Of a DNA stretch of 45,029 nucleotides, positions 25,382 to 33,312 are shown piece after piece. The notes beneath the pieces are model-generated. The model saw only the letters and a list, made by a program, of their open reading frames with translations, was not told where the DNA came from and did no database searches. The stretch lies in NCBI GenBank assembly GCA_002430835.1, contig DJDA01000074.1, positions 1-45,029 on the forward strand. The letters are read 5' to 3'. Source of the DNA: Brevundimonas sp. UBA5936 (GTDB taxonomy: Bacteria; Pseudomonadota; Alphaproteobacteria; Caulobacterales; Caulobacteraceae). The number at the start of each line of letters is the position of its first letter. Positions within the stretch are counted from its first letter, which is position 1. Both the position numbers and the translations under genes were made by a program.

Positions 25382-27006
25382 CGACAGGCCTTCAGACCTC
25401 ATACTGGCCGGCGGATCAGAGCAGCCCGATCTGGGATATGACGGTCGGCGACGTCCTGCGCCGGGCCGCCGTCCTGGCGGGCGAGCGCGAGGCGCTGGTC
25501 GAAGTCGCCCCGGACGGCGCCCCTTCCCTCACCGCCGCCGCATCAACGGACCGCCGCTGGACCTACCGTCAGCTTCTCGATGAGGCAGAGGCCTGCGCCC
25601 ACTGGCTGTTGGCGCGTTTCGCGCCCGGCGAACACGTCTGTATCTGGGCGCCGAACGTACCTGAATGGATCGTGGTCCAGTACGGCGCCGCCCTGGCCGG
25701 GCTGGTCGTCGTCACCGCCAATCCCGCGCTAAAGGAAGCCGAACTGCGTCATGTGCTGAAGCAGTCACGCGCTTCGGGTTTGATCCACGTCGATCAGTTC
25801 CGCGGCTATGACATGGCCCAGACGGCCCGCCGCATGGACGACGTGGTGCGCGAACGCATCTCCCTCACCGGCTTCATGGATCGGTTGAAGATCGTCGAAC
25901 CCGTGCGCGACCTCCCTCCCGTCGCGCCGGACGCGCCGGTCCAGATCCAATTCACCTCCGGCACCACCGGCCTGCCCAAGGGGGCCTTGCTGCATCATCG
26001 CGGCATGGTGACCAACGCCGCCTTCCTGGTCGACCGATCGGGGCACCTCAACGAGATATGGGTCTCGCCGCTTCCGCTCTTTCATACCGCCGGGTCGGGC
26101 CTTTGCGTCCTGGGATGCGCCACCCGCCTGTCGACCCTGGTCCTGCCCTGCCTGTTCGAACCCAGGCTGATGCTGTCCGCAATAGAGCGCGAACGCGCCA
26201 CGGTCGTCGGCGGCGTTCCGACCATGCTGGTGGCCTTGCTCGAAGCTCTGCCCGAAGGCCGCAGCGACCTCTCATCCCTGCGGGTCATGGTCTCGGGCGG
26301 CTCGCCGGTTCCTCCCAAGCTTCACGAACGGGTGGAAGCCGCCTTCGGCTGCCCCCTGACCAGCCTGTTCGGCCAAACGGAGCTGAGTCCCAGCCTGACC
26401 GCCAGCAGCCCCGATGACAGTGCGGCGGATCGCACCGAAACCTCGGGCCGTCCCCTGCCCCAGGTCGAGGTGCGGATCATCGACCCCCAGACCGGCGACG
26501 TAGCGCCCATCGGCCATGACGGAGAGGTTCAGGCGCGCGGCTATCAACTGATGCTGGGCTATGTGGGGCAGGACGACGCCACGGCGCGCACCATCCTGGC
26601 CGACGGCTGGTTGCGAACCGGCGATATTGGCCACCTGGATTCGCGCGGCTATCTCCGCATCACCGGCCGGCTCAGCGACATGATCATCCGTGGAGGCGAG
26701 AACCTCTATCCTGCCGAAATCGAGGCCGCCCTGACGCGCCATCCGGCCGTGGCCGAAGCGGCGGTCTTCGGCCTGCCGGACGATCATTGGGGCGAGATCG
26801 CCGCCGCCGCCATCCGCCTCCACCCCGATACGGCCCAAATCGATGCCGCCGATCTCAAAGCACACTGCCGCAAGCTGCTCTCGCCGCAGAAGACCCCCTC
26901 GAACTGGTTCGTCGTCGAGGCCATGCCTCTGACGCCGTCCGGCAAGGTCCAGAAGTACACACTCAAGGACGGAGCCTTGTCCGGGCGTCTACGCAGGATT
27001 GACTAG
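25378..27006 (+). CDS. AMP-dependent acyl-CoA ligase (FadD-type)
   Basis: 542 residues. Canonical ANL motifs are intact: IQFTSGTTGLPKGALLHHRG, the LFGQTELSP region, the A8 hinge GRLSDMIIRGGENLYPAEIE and the catalytic Lys in PLTPSGKVQKYTL. It activates a fatty or related acid to the CoA ester and so feeds the divergent crotonase/dehydrogenase operon. Its gene is translationally coupled to the TetR regulator. Compared with the ligase at 17272, this one keeps the usual Pro-Lys-Gly in the phosphate-binding loop. Confidence 0.93.
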   Translation: MTTGLQTSYWPADQSSPIWDMTVGDVLRRAAVLAGEREALVEVAPDGAPSLTAAASTDRRWTYRQLLDEAEACAHWLLARFAPGEHVCIWAPNVPEWIVVQYGAALAGLVVVTANPALKEAELRHVLKQSRASGLIHVDQFRGYDMAQTARRMDDVVRERISLTGFMDRLKIVEPVRDLPPVAPDAPVQIQFTSGTTGLPKGALLHHRGMVTNAAFLVDRSGHLNEIWVSPLPLFHTAGSGLCVLGCATRLSTLVLPCLFEPRLMLSAIERERATVVGGVPTMLVALLEALPEGRSDLSSLRVMVSGGSPVPPKLHERVEAAFGCPLTSLFGQTELSPSLTASSPDDSAADRTETSGRPLPQVEVRIIDPQTGDVAPIGHDGEVQARGYQLMLGYVGQDDATARTILADGWLRTGDIGHLDSRGYLRITGRLSDMIIRGGENLYPAEIEAALTRHPAVAEAAVFGLPDDHWGEIAAAAIRLHPDTAQIDAADLKAHCRKLLSPQKTPSNWFVVEAMPLTPSGKVQKYTLKDGALSGRLRRID

Positions 27007-27034
27007 GTAGCGCATCGCCAGCCTCTATTTACAT

Positions 27035-27814
27035 TCAAGTCCAAGGGGCCTTTGCCGACCATTCGGCACGGATGTGGTCGATGAACATCCGCACCTTGGG
27101 CGAGAGATGCCGACGAGTGGGATAGACGGCGCTGACCGGCGCTTCTTCACGACGGTAGTCTATCAGGATCGGCTTCAGACGTCCCTCGCGGATGTCTTCG
27201 CTGACCAGAAAGGCGCCCAATTGTACGAGTCCCAGCCCGGCCAGGGCGGCGTCGCGCACGGCTTCGCTGTTGTTGAGCCGCAGGGATCCGTTGACGCAGA
27301 CCTCTCGATCCTCGCCATTCACCTTGAAGCGCCAGGGCGTAACGCCGCCGCAGACCGTGAAGACCACCTTATCGTGATGCTGAAGATCGTCGATGGCGGC
27401 GGGCTGCCCCCTGGCCTCCAGATAGGCCGGCGCCGCGCAGGTGATGAAGTGGTGTGGGGCGAGCACGCGCCGGATCAAGCCGCTGTCCGTCGGCCCGCCG
27501 ACACGAATGGCCAGGTCAACGCCGTCCGCCGCCAAATCCCGGTAATCATCCGACCGGGTCACATCGGCCTCGAGTTCGGGCCATTTCGCCAGAAATCGAT
27601 AGAGAGACGGCAGGATGTGACTGCGCCCCAGAGCGATCGGCGCATCAAGTCGCAACCTGCCCTTGGGGGCTTGATGTCGGTGGGCCAGCGCCGCCTCGGC
27701 GTCCTCGACCTCGCAAAGAATCCTGACGGCGTGATCATAGAAGAGCCGCCCCTCTTCCGTCAGGGCGACGCTTCGCGTGGTGCGGTGTATCAGGCGGGTG
27801 GCCACCATCGTCAT
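27035..27814 (-). pseudogene. LysR regulator lacking its DNA-binding domain
   Basis: The frame begins in the middle of a LysR protein, at RLIHRTTRSVALTEEG, the wing/linker-helix junction; the first about 45 residues with the HTH are gone. The remainder (about 250 residues) is a complete effector-binding domain of the type found in the LysR at 5848. Immediately upstream, from about 27795, lies an unrelated coding fragment on the other strand (alpha/beta hydrolase tail), so the head was removed by a rearrangement. ATG 27814 is in frame but probably fortuitous. Without the HTH it cannot act as a normal regulator. Confidence 0.85.
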
Positions 27815-27992
27815 GCCCGCCTCCAGCGATCTCTACTTCCCGGTCGCGGACGTTGCAGAAGAAGCCAGACGCATTCCCGGCGCCGAGCTTCGCGTGCTGG
27901 AAACGGACTGGGGCCACGTCGCCGGCAAAAGCCTCAACGAGGCGGATACAGCCGCCATTGAACGCTCAATCAAAGATCTGCTGGAACGATGA
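27795..27992 (+). pseudogene. Alpha/beta hydrolase C-terminal fragment
   Basis: From about 27795 the + strand reads ATIVMPASSDLYFPVADVAE, then RIPGAELRVLETDWGHVAG and an end helix to the stop at 27990-27992. This is the tail of a MetX/homoserine-acetyltransferase-like alpha/beta hydrolase, with the acid (Asp in SSDLYFP) and His (in DWGHVAG) of its triad. The nucleophile half is missing; upstream sequence on this strand is antisense to the LysR remnant. The breakpoint lies at about 27795-27812. No promoter or ribosome-binding site is seen, so it is a dead fragment. Confidence 0.82.
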
Positions 27993-28011
27993 AAACCAAG
28001 GGGGCCAGGCC

Positions 28012-28974
28012 TTAGCCTTGCTCAGAACTCATTATGGCCGCTCCGCTGGACAGGCTGCAGCATCTCAAAGCATAGCCCCCCTTCAGAAGGGGGCTTCCTC
28101 GCGCTTCCTCATCCAGCCAAGCGACGAAGGCCTCCACCTCGGGACGAAGCCCTGCGCCCAGCGTCAAGCTGTAATAGGCGAACCGTGACGGCCAGATGCA
28201 ATCCAAGGCTAGGGCTAGTCGTCCGGACGCAATCTCCTCGGCAGCGTAGATGTCGCGAACCAGGGCCAGCCCCTGTCCCGAAATGGCGGCCCGGATCAAC
28301 GTGAAATCGTCGTCGAACGACGAGCCTCTTTCGGCTCGAGGGTCGTCTGCGACGTCATGGGCTTTCAGCCAAAGGCGCCAGTCCGCACGATCCGAATCCT
28401 GAAGCAGAGGATAGTTCAGGCAATCCTCCGGCGCCTCGATCGGTGGACCCGCCTGCAACAAATTCGGACTGGCGACCGGCAAAAAGACCGGCGTCATCAG
28501 GTGGCGGATTTCAAAGCCTGGATAGTCGCCCAGACCATGACGTATCGCCACGTCGATCCGGTCGCGTCGCAGATCGACCAGCTTGCCCGATGCTTCGACG
28601 CGCACCTCGACATCCGGGTGCGCATCAGTGAATCGCCCCAATCGGGGAGCCAACCACGAGGCGGCGAAAGAAGGCACGGTGCTGACCGTCACCGTCTTGC
28701 GATCGGCGGCGGCTTCCAGATTGTCCAGGCTGCGCTCGATCTGATCGAAGGCTCGGACAAGTTCCGGGTGGACTCGCAACCCGGCCTCGGTCAGGCGGAC
28801 GCCGTACCGTGTGCGCGTAAACAGCGCCGTGCCGACGCGTTGCTCCAGCAACCGGATCTGCTGACTTATGGCGCCCGAGGTCACCCCCATCGCTTCGGCC
28901 GCAGCCTTGAGGCTTCCCTGACGACCCGTTTCGACAAAGGCCCGAAGGGCCAGGAGAGGGAGAACACGGCCCAT
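28012..28974 (-). CDS. LysR-family regulator (GcvA/AmpR-like)
   Basis: 320 residues. The HTH is at the N-terminus (LLALRAFVETGRQGSLKAAA, then EAMGVTSGAISQQIRLLEQR). The AVG(V)TSGAISQQI pattern and the later VASPNLL segment are typical of the GcvA/AmpR branch. It is divergent from the GST and luciferase-family oxidoreductase genes and probably controls them. The C-terminal tail (about 300-320) is Ser/Cys-rich and unlike the family, so the last residues may be an extension after loss of the original stop. Confidence 0.9.
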   Translation of the reverse strand: MGRVLPLLALRAFVETGRQGSLKAAAEAMGVTSGAISQQIRLLEQRVGTALFTRTRYGVRLTEAGLRVHPELVRAFDQIERSLDNLEAAADRKTVTVSTVPSFAASWLAPRLGRFTDAHPDVEVRVEASGKLVDLRRDRIDVAIRHGLGDYPGFEIRHLMTPVFLPVASPNLLQAGPPIEAPEDCLNYPLLQDSDRADWRLWLKAHDVADDPRAERGSSFDDDFTLIRAAISGQGLALVRDIYAAEEIASGRLALALDCIWPSRFAYYSLTLGAGLRPEVEAFVAWLDEEARGSPLLKGGYALRCCSLSSGAAIMSSEQG

Positions 28975-29104
28975 AATTTAGACAATCTACACTCTGAATG
29001 CAGAAGGCATCGTTTCCTTCTGCTAGGTCAAATCGAGAATATGCCCGCCTGAAACGATCAATCAGGAGTTTAGTCAAGCTCCGGTCTTTTAGGTGAGGAA
29101 TCGG

Positions 29105-29140
29105 ATGTCTCAATCGCATGACGGGCGGCAAGCCCGATGA
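29105..29140 (+). CDS. Eleven-codon leader ORF coupled to the GST gene
   Basis: ATG 29105 is preceded by GAGGA at 5 bp spacing and encodes MSQSHDGRQAR, then TGA at 29138-29140. That stop overlaps the GST ATG (29137-29139), giving the same ATGA coupling used elsewhere in this window. The GST gene itself has no good ribosome-binding site, so ribosomes may have to translate this leader first. The peptide shows no repeated codons or hydrophobic stretch. Function is inferred from layout only. Confidence 0.45.
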   Translation: MSQSHDGRQAR

Positions 29141-29760
29141 TCGCCCTCTACACCACAGCTTCGCCGAACGGCTACAAAGCCACCATCGCTCTGGAGGAAT
29201 TGGGCCTCCCCTACCGTCTTCACCATGTGAAGATCGATGACGGCGACCACCGGACACCGGACTTTCTTGCGCTCAACCCCCACGGGCGCATCCCCGTCAT
29301 CACCGACGACGAGACCGGTGTTGTCCTGTTCGAGTCCGCCGCCATCCTCCTCTATCTCGCAGAGAAGAGCGGGCGACTGCTGCCGACGGATTTCAAGGCG
29401 CGCTGGGAAGCGATCCAATGGCTGATCTTCCACGCCTCCAGCACCAGTCCCATCATAGGCCAGCGCGTGCATTTCGAGATGTTCGCACCCGAGCCCATCC
29501 CCGCCGCGATCGCCCGTTATCGACAGCTCACAGAGGCCGCTTTCGCGACGCTTGACGGCCGGCTGGCCGATCACCAGTGGCTGGCTGGCGGCGAGTATTC
29601 GATCGCCGACATCGCCACCTTCGGCTGGACGCACATCGCCGGCGTCAGCGACATCGACTTCTCTCATCACGCGCACCTGACCCGCTGGCATCGGCAGGTC
29701 GCCGCCCGACCGGCCGTTCAGCGCGGCGTCGCCTTGCCTGAAATCGCCACCGCCCCCTAA
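29137..29760 (+). CDS. Glutathione S-transferase family protein
   Basis: 207 residues. The thioredoxin-fold half begins YTTASPNGYKATIALEELGL, the SPNGYK pattern of Nu-class (YfcG/YghU-like) enzymes, with LNPHGRIPVITD holding the cis-proline and FESAAILLYLAEKSGRLLP holding the glutathione-binding Glu-Ser. The C-terminal helical domain is complete. Nu-class enzymes act as disulfide or peroxide reductases with glutathione. A luciferase-family oxidoreductase follows 26 bp later, suggesting a shared detoxification or redox operon under the divergent LysR. Confidence 0.9.
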   Translation: MIALYTTASPNGYKATIALEELGLPYRLHHVKIDDGDHRTPDFLALNPHGRIPVITDDETGVVLFESAAILLYLAEKSGRLLPTDFKARWEAIQWLIFHASSTSPIIGQRVHFEMFAPEPIPAAIARYRQLTEAAFATLDGRLADHQWLAGGEYSIADIATFGWTHIAGVSDIDFSHHAHLTRWHRQVAARPAVQRGVALPEIATAP

Positions 29761-29786
29761 GCCCGCCCTCTCAAGGATTTCTTCTG

Positions 29787-30833
29787 ATGAGTTTCAACCT
29801 CGCGGGCGACATGCCTGCGCCCCTCGGCTCGTCTATCGACGCCTTCGCAGGCCATCCCGGCTATCGGCGTATGTTCGCATCGAACCAGCTGACGATCGGC
29901 GTCTTCCTGCCGTTGCGCTTCTACCAGGGCGACATGCGCGTACTCGAAGGTCAGGCTGACCTGGTCTCCCAGATCGACCGGCTCGGATTCGCCGCCGCCT
30001 GGGTGCGTGACGTGCCTCTATACGACCCTGGATTCGGTGACGCCGGACAGGTGTTCGACCCCTTCACCTATCTGGCCTATCTGGCCGCCAAGACGCAGCG
30101 GATCGCCCTGGCTACAGGCAGCGCCGTCTTCAGCTTGCGGCACCCCATCGACCTCGCCAAAGCCGCCGCAACCATCGACCAATTGTCCGGCGGCCGCCTC
30201 GTGCTGGGCATCGCCTCAGGCGACCGTCCGGTCGAATTTCCCGCCTACGGCCTGGATCGCGACGCGCGGGGCGAACGGTTCGCCGAGACCGTTTCAGTTT
30301 TTCGACGGCTGACCGCCGAAACGCGCCCGTCGATCCAATCCTCCCTAGGCGTCATGGCCGGCGGCGCCGATCTCCTGCCCAAGCCCGCCGCCGAACGCAT
30401 TCCCTTGATAGTCACCGGATCCAGCCGCCAGGAGCTATCGTGGATCAGCCAGTATGCTGACGGCTGGCTGACCTATCCTCAGGCGACCCATACGCCGGAA
30501 GGTCCACGACAATTGGCCGGAAAGATCGCGGCCTGGCGCATGGGGATTCCTGACGGCAGCTTCCGGCCCCACATGACCAACGAATGGCTTGATCTGGTCG
30601 AGGATCCCGACTTTCCGCGCACGCCCCTGCAAGGCGGCTTTGTCCTGCGTACAGGGCGAAAGGGCCTGATCGACCTGCTGGGCGAGTGGCGGGACGCCGG
30701 CGTCAACCACGCTGCGCTCGGCGTGCAGTACGCCGCACGACCGCCGGCCGAAATCATCCAGGAGTTGGCCGAGGAAGTGCTGCCGCTCTTCCCGTCTCAC
30801 GACGCACCGCCGCCTCGCTTTTCATCATGGTGA
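29787..30833 (+). CDS. LLM-class (luciferase-like) flavin oxidoreductase
   Basis: 348 residues, with AAGGA just upstream of the ATG. Luciferase-like barrel features are visible: LTIGVFLPLRFYQGDM, the SQIDRLGFAAAWVRDVPLYD strand, LAAKTQRIALATGSAVFSLR and DQLSGGRLVLGIASGDRP, the F420/FMN-phosphate-binding region. The family uses reduced flavin for monooxygenation or reduction; relatives of this length are commonly NADPH/FMN-dependent. It is co-oriented with the GST, and the pair could handle electrophiles. The cofactor (FMN or F420) cannot be decided by eye. Confidence 0.88.
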   Translation: MSFNLAGDMPAPLGSSIDAFAGHPGYRRMFASNQLTIGVFLPLRFYQGDMRVLEGQADLVSQIDRLGFAAAWVRDVPLYDPGFGDAGQVFDPFTYLAYLAAKTQRIALATGSAVFSLRHPIDLAKAAATIDQLSGGRLVLGIASGDRPVEFPAYGLDRDARGERFAETVSVFRRLTAETRPSIQSSLGVMAGGADLLPKPAAERIPLIVTGSSRQELSWISQYADGWLTYPQATHTPEGPRQLAGKIAAWRMGIPDGSFRPHMTNEWLDLVEDPDFPRTPLQGGFVLRTGRKGLIDLLGEWRDAGVNHAALGVQYAARPPAEIIQELAEEVLPLFPSHDAPPPRFSSW

Positions 30834-30936
30834 CGAACAATCCCAGCACCGCCATGCCGGTGCGAGCCGCGAATCTATGTGTCATCACGACAAGCCCCGT
30901 TTCAAATCCTGCCGGCCTCACCGTCGGCGTCGTCAG

Positions 30937-31470
30937 ATGAACGCACGGTGGAGCTGGATCGACACCCCGCTTGGGCGAATGTCCGCCATCGTGGATTCGA
31001 CAGGCGCCCTCGTTCGTCTGGATTTCGAAGACGACAGTTACAGGGAGGACGCCAATAGACTCATTTCCGGCGACGCCTCTCCCGAAGCGGTCACGCATGT
31101 GGCGCTTCAACTGACGGAATATTTCGATGGGCGGCGGCGTCGCTTCGATCTCGAACTGGCTCCGCAGGGCAGCCCCTTCTTGCAGCGGGCCTGGCGGAGC
31201 TTACGCGAAACGTACTATGGCTCGGTTCTATCCTATGGCGAACTCGCTCGACGCATGGAGCCGCCGACCTCCGCACGGGCCATCGGGCGAGCCAATGCGC
31301 TCAACCCGCTGTCGATCATCGTCCCCTGCCATCGCGTCCTTGCCGTCAATGGACAGATGACGGGGTACAGCGGGGGCCTGCGCAGAAAACGTGCGCTTCT
31401 GGCGCTGGAACACGCCCACAGAACCGAACTGAAGGTTCAGTCAGCCCACACGAATAATGACGCTGACTGA
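30937..31470 (+). CDS. ogt: Methylated-DNA--protein-cysteine methyltransferase
   Basis: 177 residues from ATG 30937; an in-frame ATG at 30877 adds a basic 20-residue leader of low plausibility, and neither has a strong ribosome-binding site. The suicide site SIIVPCHRV contains the acceptor Cys; the preceding helix SYGELARRMEPPTSARAIGR recognises the DNA groove, and the C-terminal GYSGGLRRKRALLALE is canonical. It repairs O6-alkylguanine by irreversible alkyl transfer to the Cys. There is no Ada-type N-terminal regulatory domain, so this is the constitutive Ogt form. It lies between the GST/LLM operon and the metal-stress island. Confidence 0.92.
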   Translation: MNARWSWIDTPLGRMSAIVDSTGALVRLDFEDDSYREDANRLISGDASPEAVTHVALQLTEYFDGRRRRFDLELAPQGSPFLQRAWRSLRETYYGSVLSYGELARRMEPPTSARAIGRANALNPLSIIVPCHRVLAVNGQMTGYSGGLRRKRALLALEHAHRTELKVQSAHTNNDAD

Positions 31471-31521
31471 TGCGATTATTCGCGCCGCCCTCAGCCTGAA
31501 GTCCCCCACGATCTTCGCGGC

Positions 31522-31552
31522 TTGACCTTGTCAGCGCTGGAAGTCGCACGCT
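31522..31552 (+). promoter_or_regulatory. MerR/CueR-type promoter of the glutaredoxin operon
   Basis: TTGACC (-35, 31522-31527), a 19-bp spacer containing the GCTGGAAG half of a dyad, then CACGCT (-10). It is very like the copA promoter at 33244: both share TTGACCTT, GCTGGAAG and a CA at spacer end. The glutaredoxin ATG is 27 bp downstream of the -10. Confidence 0.6.
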
Positions 31553-31578
31553 GGACCTACCGACACCTCGAAGGCTTG

Positions 31579-31851
31579 ATGATGACCGCCAGCACCCCCG
31601 TTTTGATTTACACCACCCCCACCTGCCCGGACTGCCACGCCCTCAAACGGTGGCTTGCAGAACAGGGCGTCGAATACGAAGAGCGCGATCTGACCGACCC
31701 GCGGATCGCCGATGAGGCCAAGGCGCGAACCGGGGTGCGGGTGGCGCCGATCAGCATCGTCGGCGACGCGATCTTCTACGGAACGTTCCAAAGCCAGAAG
31801 CCGGGCCTGATGCAGGCGCTCGGACTCACGCAAGTCCGACAGGACGGATGA
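31579..31851 (+). CDS. Glutaredoxin family protein (NrdH-like)
   Basis: 90 residues from ATG 31579; ATG 31582 is equally possible. The open frame extends upstream to a TTG at 31522, but that TTG belongs to the promoter -35 box. The redox site is CPDC in YTTPTCPDCHALKRWLAEQG, and the cis-proline lies in RVAPISIVGD. It reduces disulfides, or can bind Cu or Fe-S as some monothiol-like glutaredoxins do. It overlaps the ferredoxin reductase gene (ATGA), so electrons may flow from NAD(P)H through that flavoprotein; this is an inference from coupling. Confidence 0.85.
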   Translation: MMTASTPVLIYTTPTCPDCHALKRWLAEQGVEYEERDLTDPRIADEAKARTGVRVAPISIVGDAIFYGTFQSQKPGLMQALGLTQVRQDG

Positions 31852-32864
31852 GCGTCATGCGCGTTCATATCCGCCAGGCCAGGACGACGGTGGAGGTCAC
31901 GGAAGGTCAGACCCTTCTCGAGGCTGCGATCGCTGCGGGCGTCGCCTACCCTCACGGGTGCCGGTCGGGCCGCTGCGGCGCCTGCAAGTCGCGGCTGATC
32001 GAAGGCGATGTCGAATTGCTTCCTCACACCCGGTTCGCCCTGTCCGATGACGAAAAAGCCGACGGGTTGATCCTGGCCTGCCGGACCCTGCCCCGCACCG
32101 AAGCGGCCGTGGCCTGGCTGGGCGACGCCGCCGCCGTAGAGCCTGCGTATGACGTAAGCGGAACCGTCACCGAACTGAACGACCTGACCCACGACATCAA
32201 GCGGGTTCGAATCTCGCTCGACGCAAGAGGGCCGCTGTTCTTCGAAGCCGGACAATACGCTCACGTCCGCTTCGAGGGCGCGCCCGGCCGCAACTACTCA
32301 ATGGCCAATACGCCAGGGCAGGACAGTTTGGAGTTTCATATCCGGCGCGTGCCGGGAGGCATGACCTCAGGCCATATTCACGAAGCCTTGAGGGTCGGCG
32401 ACAAGGCCCGTTTGGACCTGCCGCTGGGTTCCTCCTTCCTGCGCCAACACCATCCAGGGCCCATCCTGTGCATCGCCGGCGGGTCTGGCCTGGCGCCGAT
32501 CCAGTCGATCGTGGAAACGGCTCTCGCCCAGGGAATGAAGCAGCCGATTCACGTCTACTTCGGCGCCCGCGCCGAGCGCGACCTCTATCGGATCGAACAT
32601 TTCCAGACTCTCGCACGGAGCCGTCCGAGCCTCGCCTTCACGCCCGTGCTGTCCGACAGTCCAGCGGCGGCCTATCGCTCTGGCCTGGTGACCCAGGCGG
32701 TGGCGCAAGACCTGTCCGACCTCAAGGGATGGACGGCCTATGTCGCGGGTCCGCCGTCCATGGTCGACGCCGCGATGGCGGCCGCCTTCGCCGCCGGCCT
32801 GCACCGCGACGACATGCACGCCGATGTCTTCTTCACCCCAAGCCAATCAGCCGTGGCCGAATGA
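31848..32864 (+). CDS. [2Fe-2S] ferredoxin/FAD/NAD(P)H reductase
   Basis: 338 residues. An N-terminal plant-type [2Fe-2S] domain has Cys38, Cys43, Cys46 and Cys78 (HGCRSGRCGACKSRL ... ACRT). It is followed by a ferredoxin-NADP reductase-like FAD domain (GRNYSMANTP) and an NAD(P) domain (CIAGGSGLAPIQSI ... VAGPPSMVDA). This order is that of reductase components such as those of phenol hydroxylase, AscD and benzoate dioxygenase. No oxygenase partner is nearby; instead it is coupled to a glutaredoxin under a MerR-type promoter. It may supply electrons for thiol or Fe-S repair during metal stress, which is an inference. Confidence 0.9.
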   Translation: MSVMRVHIRQARTTVEVTEGQTLLEAAIAAGVAYPHGCRSGRCGACKSRLIEGDVELLPHTRFALSDDEKADGLILACRTLPRTEAAVAWLGDAAAVEPAYDVSGTVTELNDLTHDIKRVRISLDARGPLFFEAGQYAHVRFEGAPGRNYSMANTPGQDSLEFHIRRVPGGMTSGHIHEALRVGDKARLDLPLGSSFLRQHHPGPILCIAGGSGLAPIQSIVETALAQGMKQPIHVYFGARAERDLYRIEHFQTLARSRPSLAFTPVLSDSPAAAYRSGLVTQAVAQDLSDLKGWTAYVAGPPSMVDAAMAAAFAAGLHRDDMHADVFFTPSQSAVAE

Positions 32865-32898
32865 GCCTGAGCTGAAACCCCGCGCGTTGATGCGAAAA

Positions 32899-32925
32899 GC
32901 CGGGCTGCAAAAGCGGCAGCCCGGC
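32899..32925. terminator. Bidirectional terminator hairpin
   Basis: GCCGGGCTGC (32899-32908) and GCAGCCCGGC (32916-32925) form a perfect 10-bp GC-rich stem with a 7-nt loop. It lies between the convergent ferredoxin reductase and copZ genes. There are A residues on the left side but no long T-run on the right. Confidence 0.7.
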
Positions 32926-32958
32926 GATGTCAGTTTACGCGGAATGACTTGAGGCGAC

Positions 32959-33153
32959 CTAGATCACGGTCGCCGGATAGCCCGCCTCCTCAAGCACGCT
33001 CTGGATGGCGTCAACCGCCGCCGTCGTCTGGATCTTGACGGTGCGAGCGACCGAATCCGCCGCGACATCGGCCTGCGGATCGACCGAATGAATGGCCCGC
33101 GTCACCGACTTGGCGCAACCGCCGCAAGTCATGCTCTCGATTTTGAGTTCCAT
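32959..33153 (-). CDS. copZ: CopZ-like copper chaperone (heavy-metal-associated domain)
   Basis: 64 residues from ATG 33153, preceded by a perfect AAGGAGG at 6 bp; the frame is open to 33180, but that would start upstream of the site. MELKIESMTCGGCAKSVTRA carries the MxCxxC Cu(I) site; the rest is the usual ferredoxin-like HMA fold. It carries Cu(I) to CopA and buffers it in the cytosol. It is divergent from copA, with a CueR-type promoter for each direction between them (33188-33218 and 33244-33274). Confidence 0.92.
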   Translation of the reverse strand: MELKIESMTCGGCAKSVTRAIHSVDPQADVAADSVARTVKIQTTAAVDAIQSVLEEAGYPATVI

Positions 33154-33187
33154 GAGATTCCTCCTTGGTTTGGGTCTCATGTCCTCC

Positions 33188-33218
33188 GAAGTGGGGTCTC
33201 CAACCCTGGCAGGGTCAA
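33188..33218 (-). promoter_or_regulatory. MerR/CueR-type promoter of copZ
   Basis: On the minus strand: TTGACC (33218-33213), a 19-bp spacer with CAGGGTTGGAGACC, then CACTTC (-10). It matches the copA element at the -35 box, the central A, the TGGA block and the spacer-end CA. The copZ start is 35 bp downstream of the -10. Confidence 0.6.
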
Positions 33219-33243
33219 CAGACCCCGCCGGAGAAAAACAACA

Positions 33244-33274
33244 TTGACCTTCCTATGGCTGGAAGCCTCAGCCT
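33244..33274 (+). promoter_or_regulatory. CueR-type promoter of copA
   Basis: TTGACC (33244-33249), then a 19-bp spacer carrying the dyad ACCTTCC-TATGGCT-GGAAGCC, then CAGCCT (-10). This closely matches the well-known enterobacterial copA promoter (TTGACCTTCC...GGAAGG). The over-long 19-bp spacer is the hallmark of promoters activated by DNA distortion by MerR proteins. Confidence 0.8.
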
Positions 33275-33312
33275 GACCGCAACTTGAACTCGAAACGAGA
33301 AAGGAAGCGGCC

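Noticed and set aside
29026..29031. GGTCAA (TTGACC on the minus strand) upstream of the LysR gene as a seventh MerR-type element
   Set aside because: The spacer has G at position 6 and A at position 11, violating the A and T shared by the six island elements; it serves as a negative control.
31437..31470. 9-bp dyad TCAGTCAGC/GCTGACTGA as a terminator of ogt
   Set aside because: It lies inside the coding end, has a 16-nt loop and no T-run.
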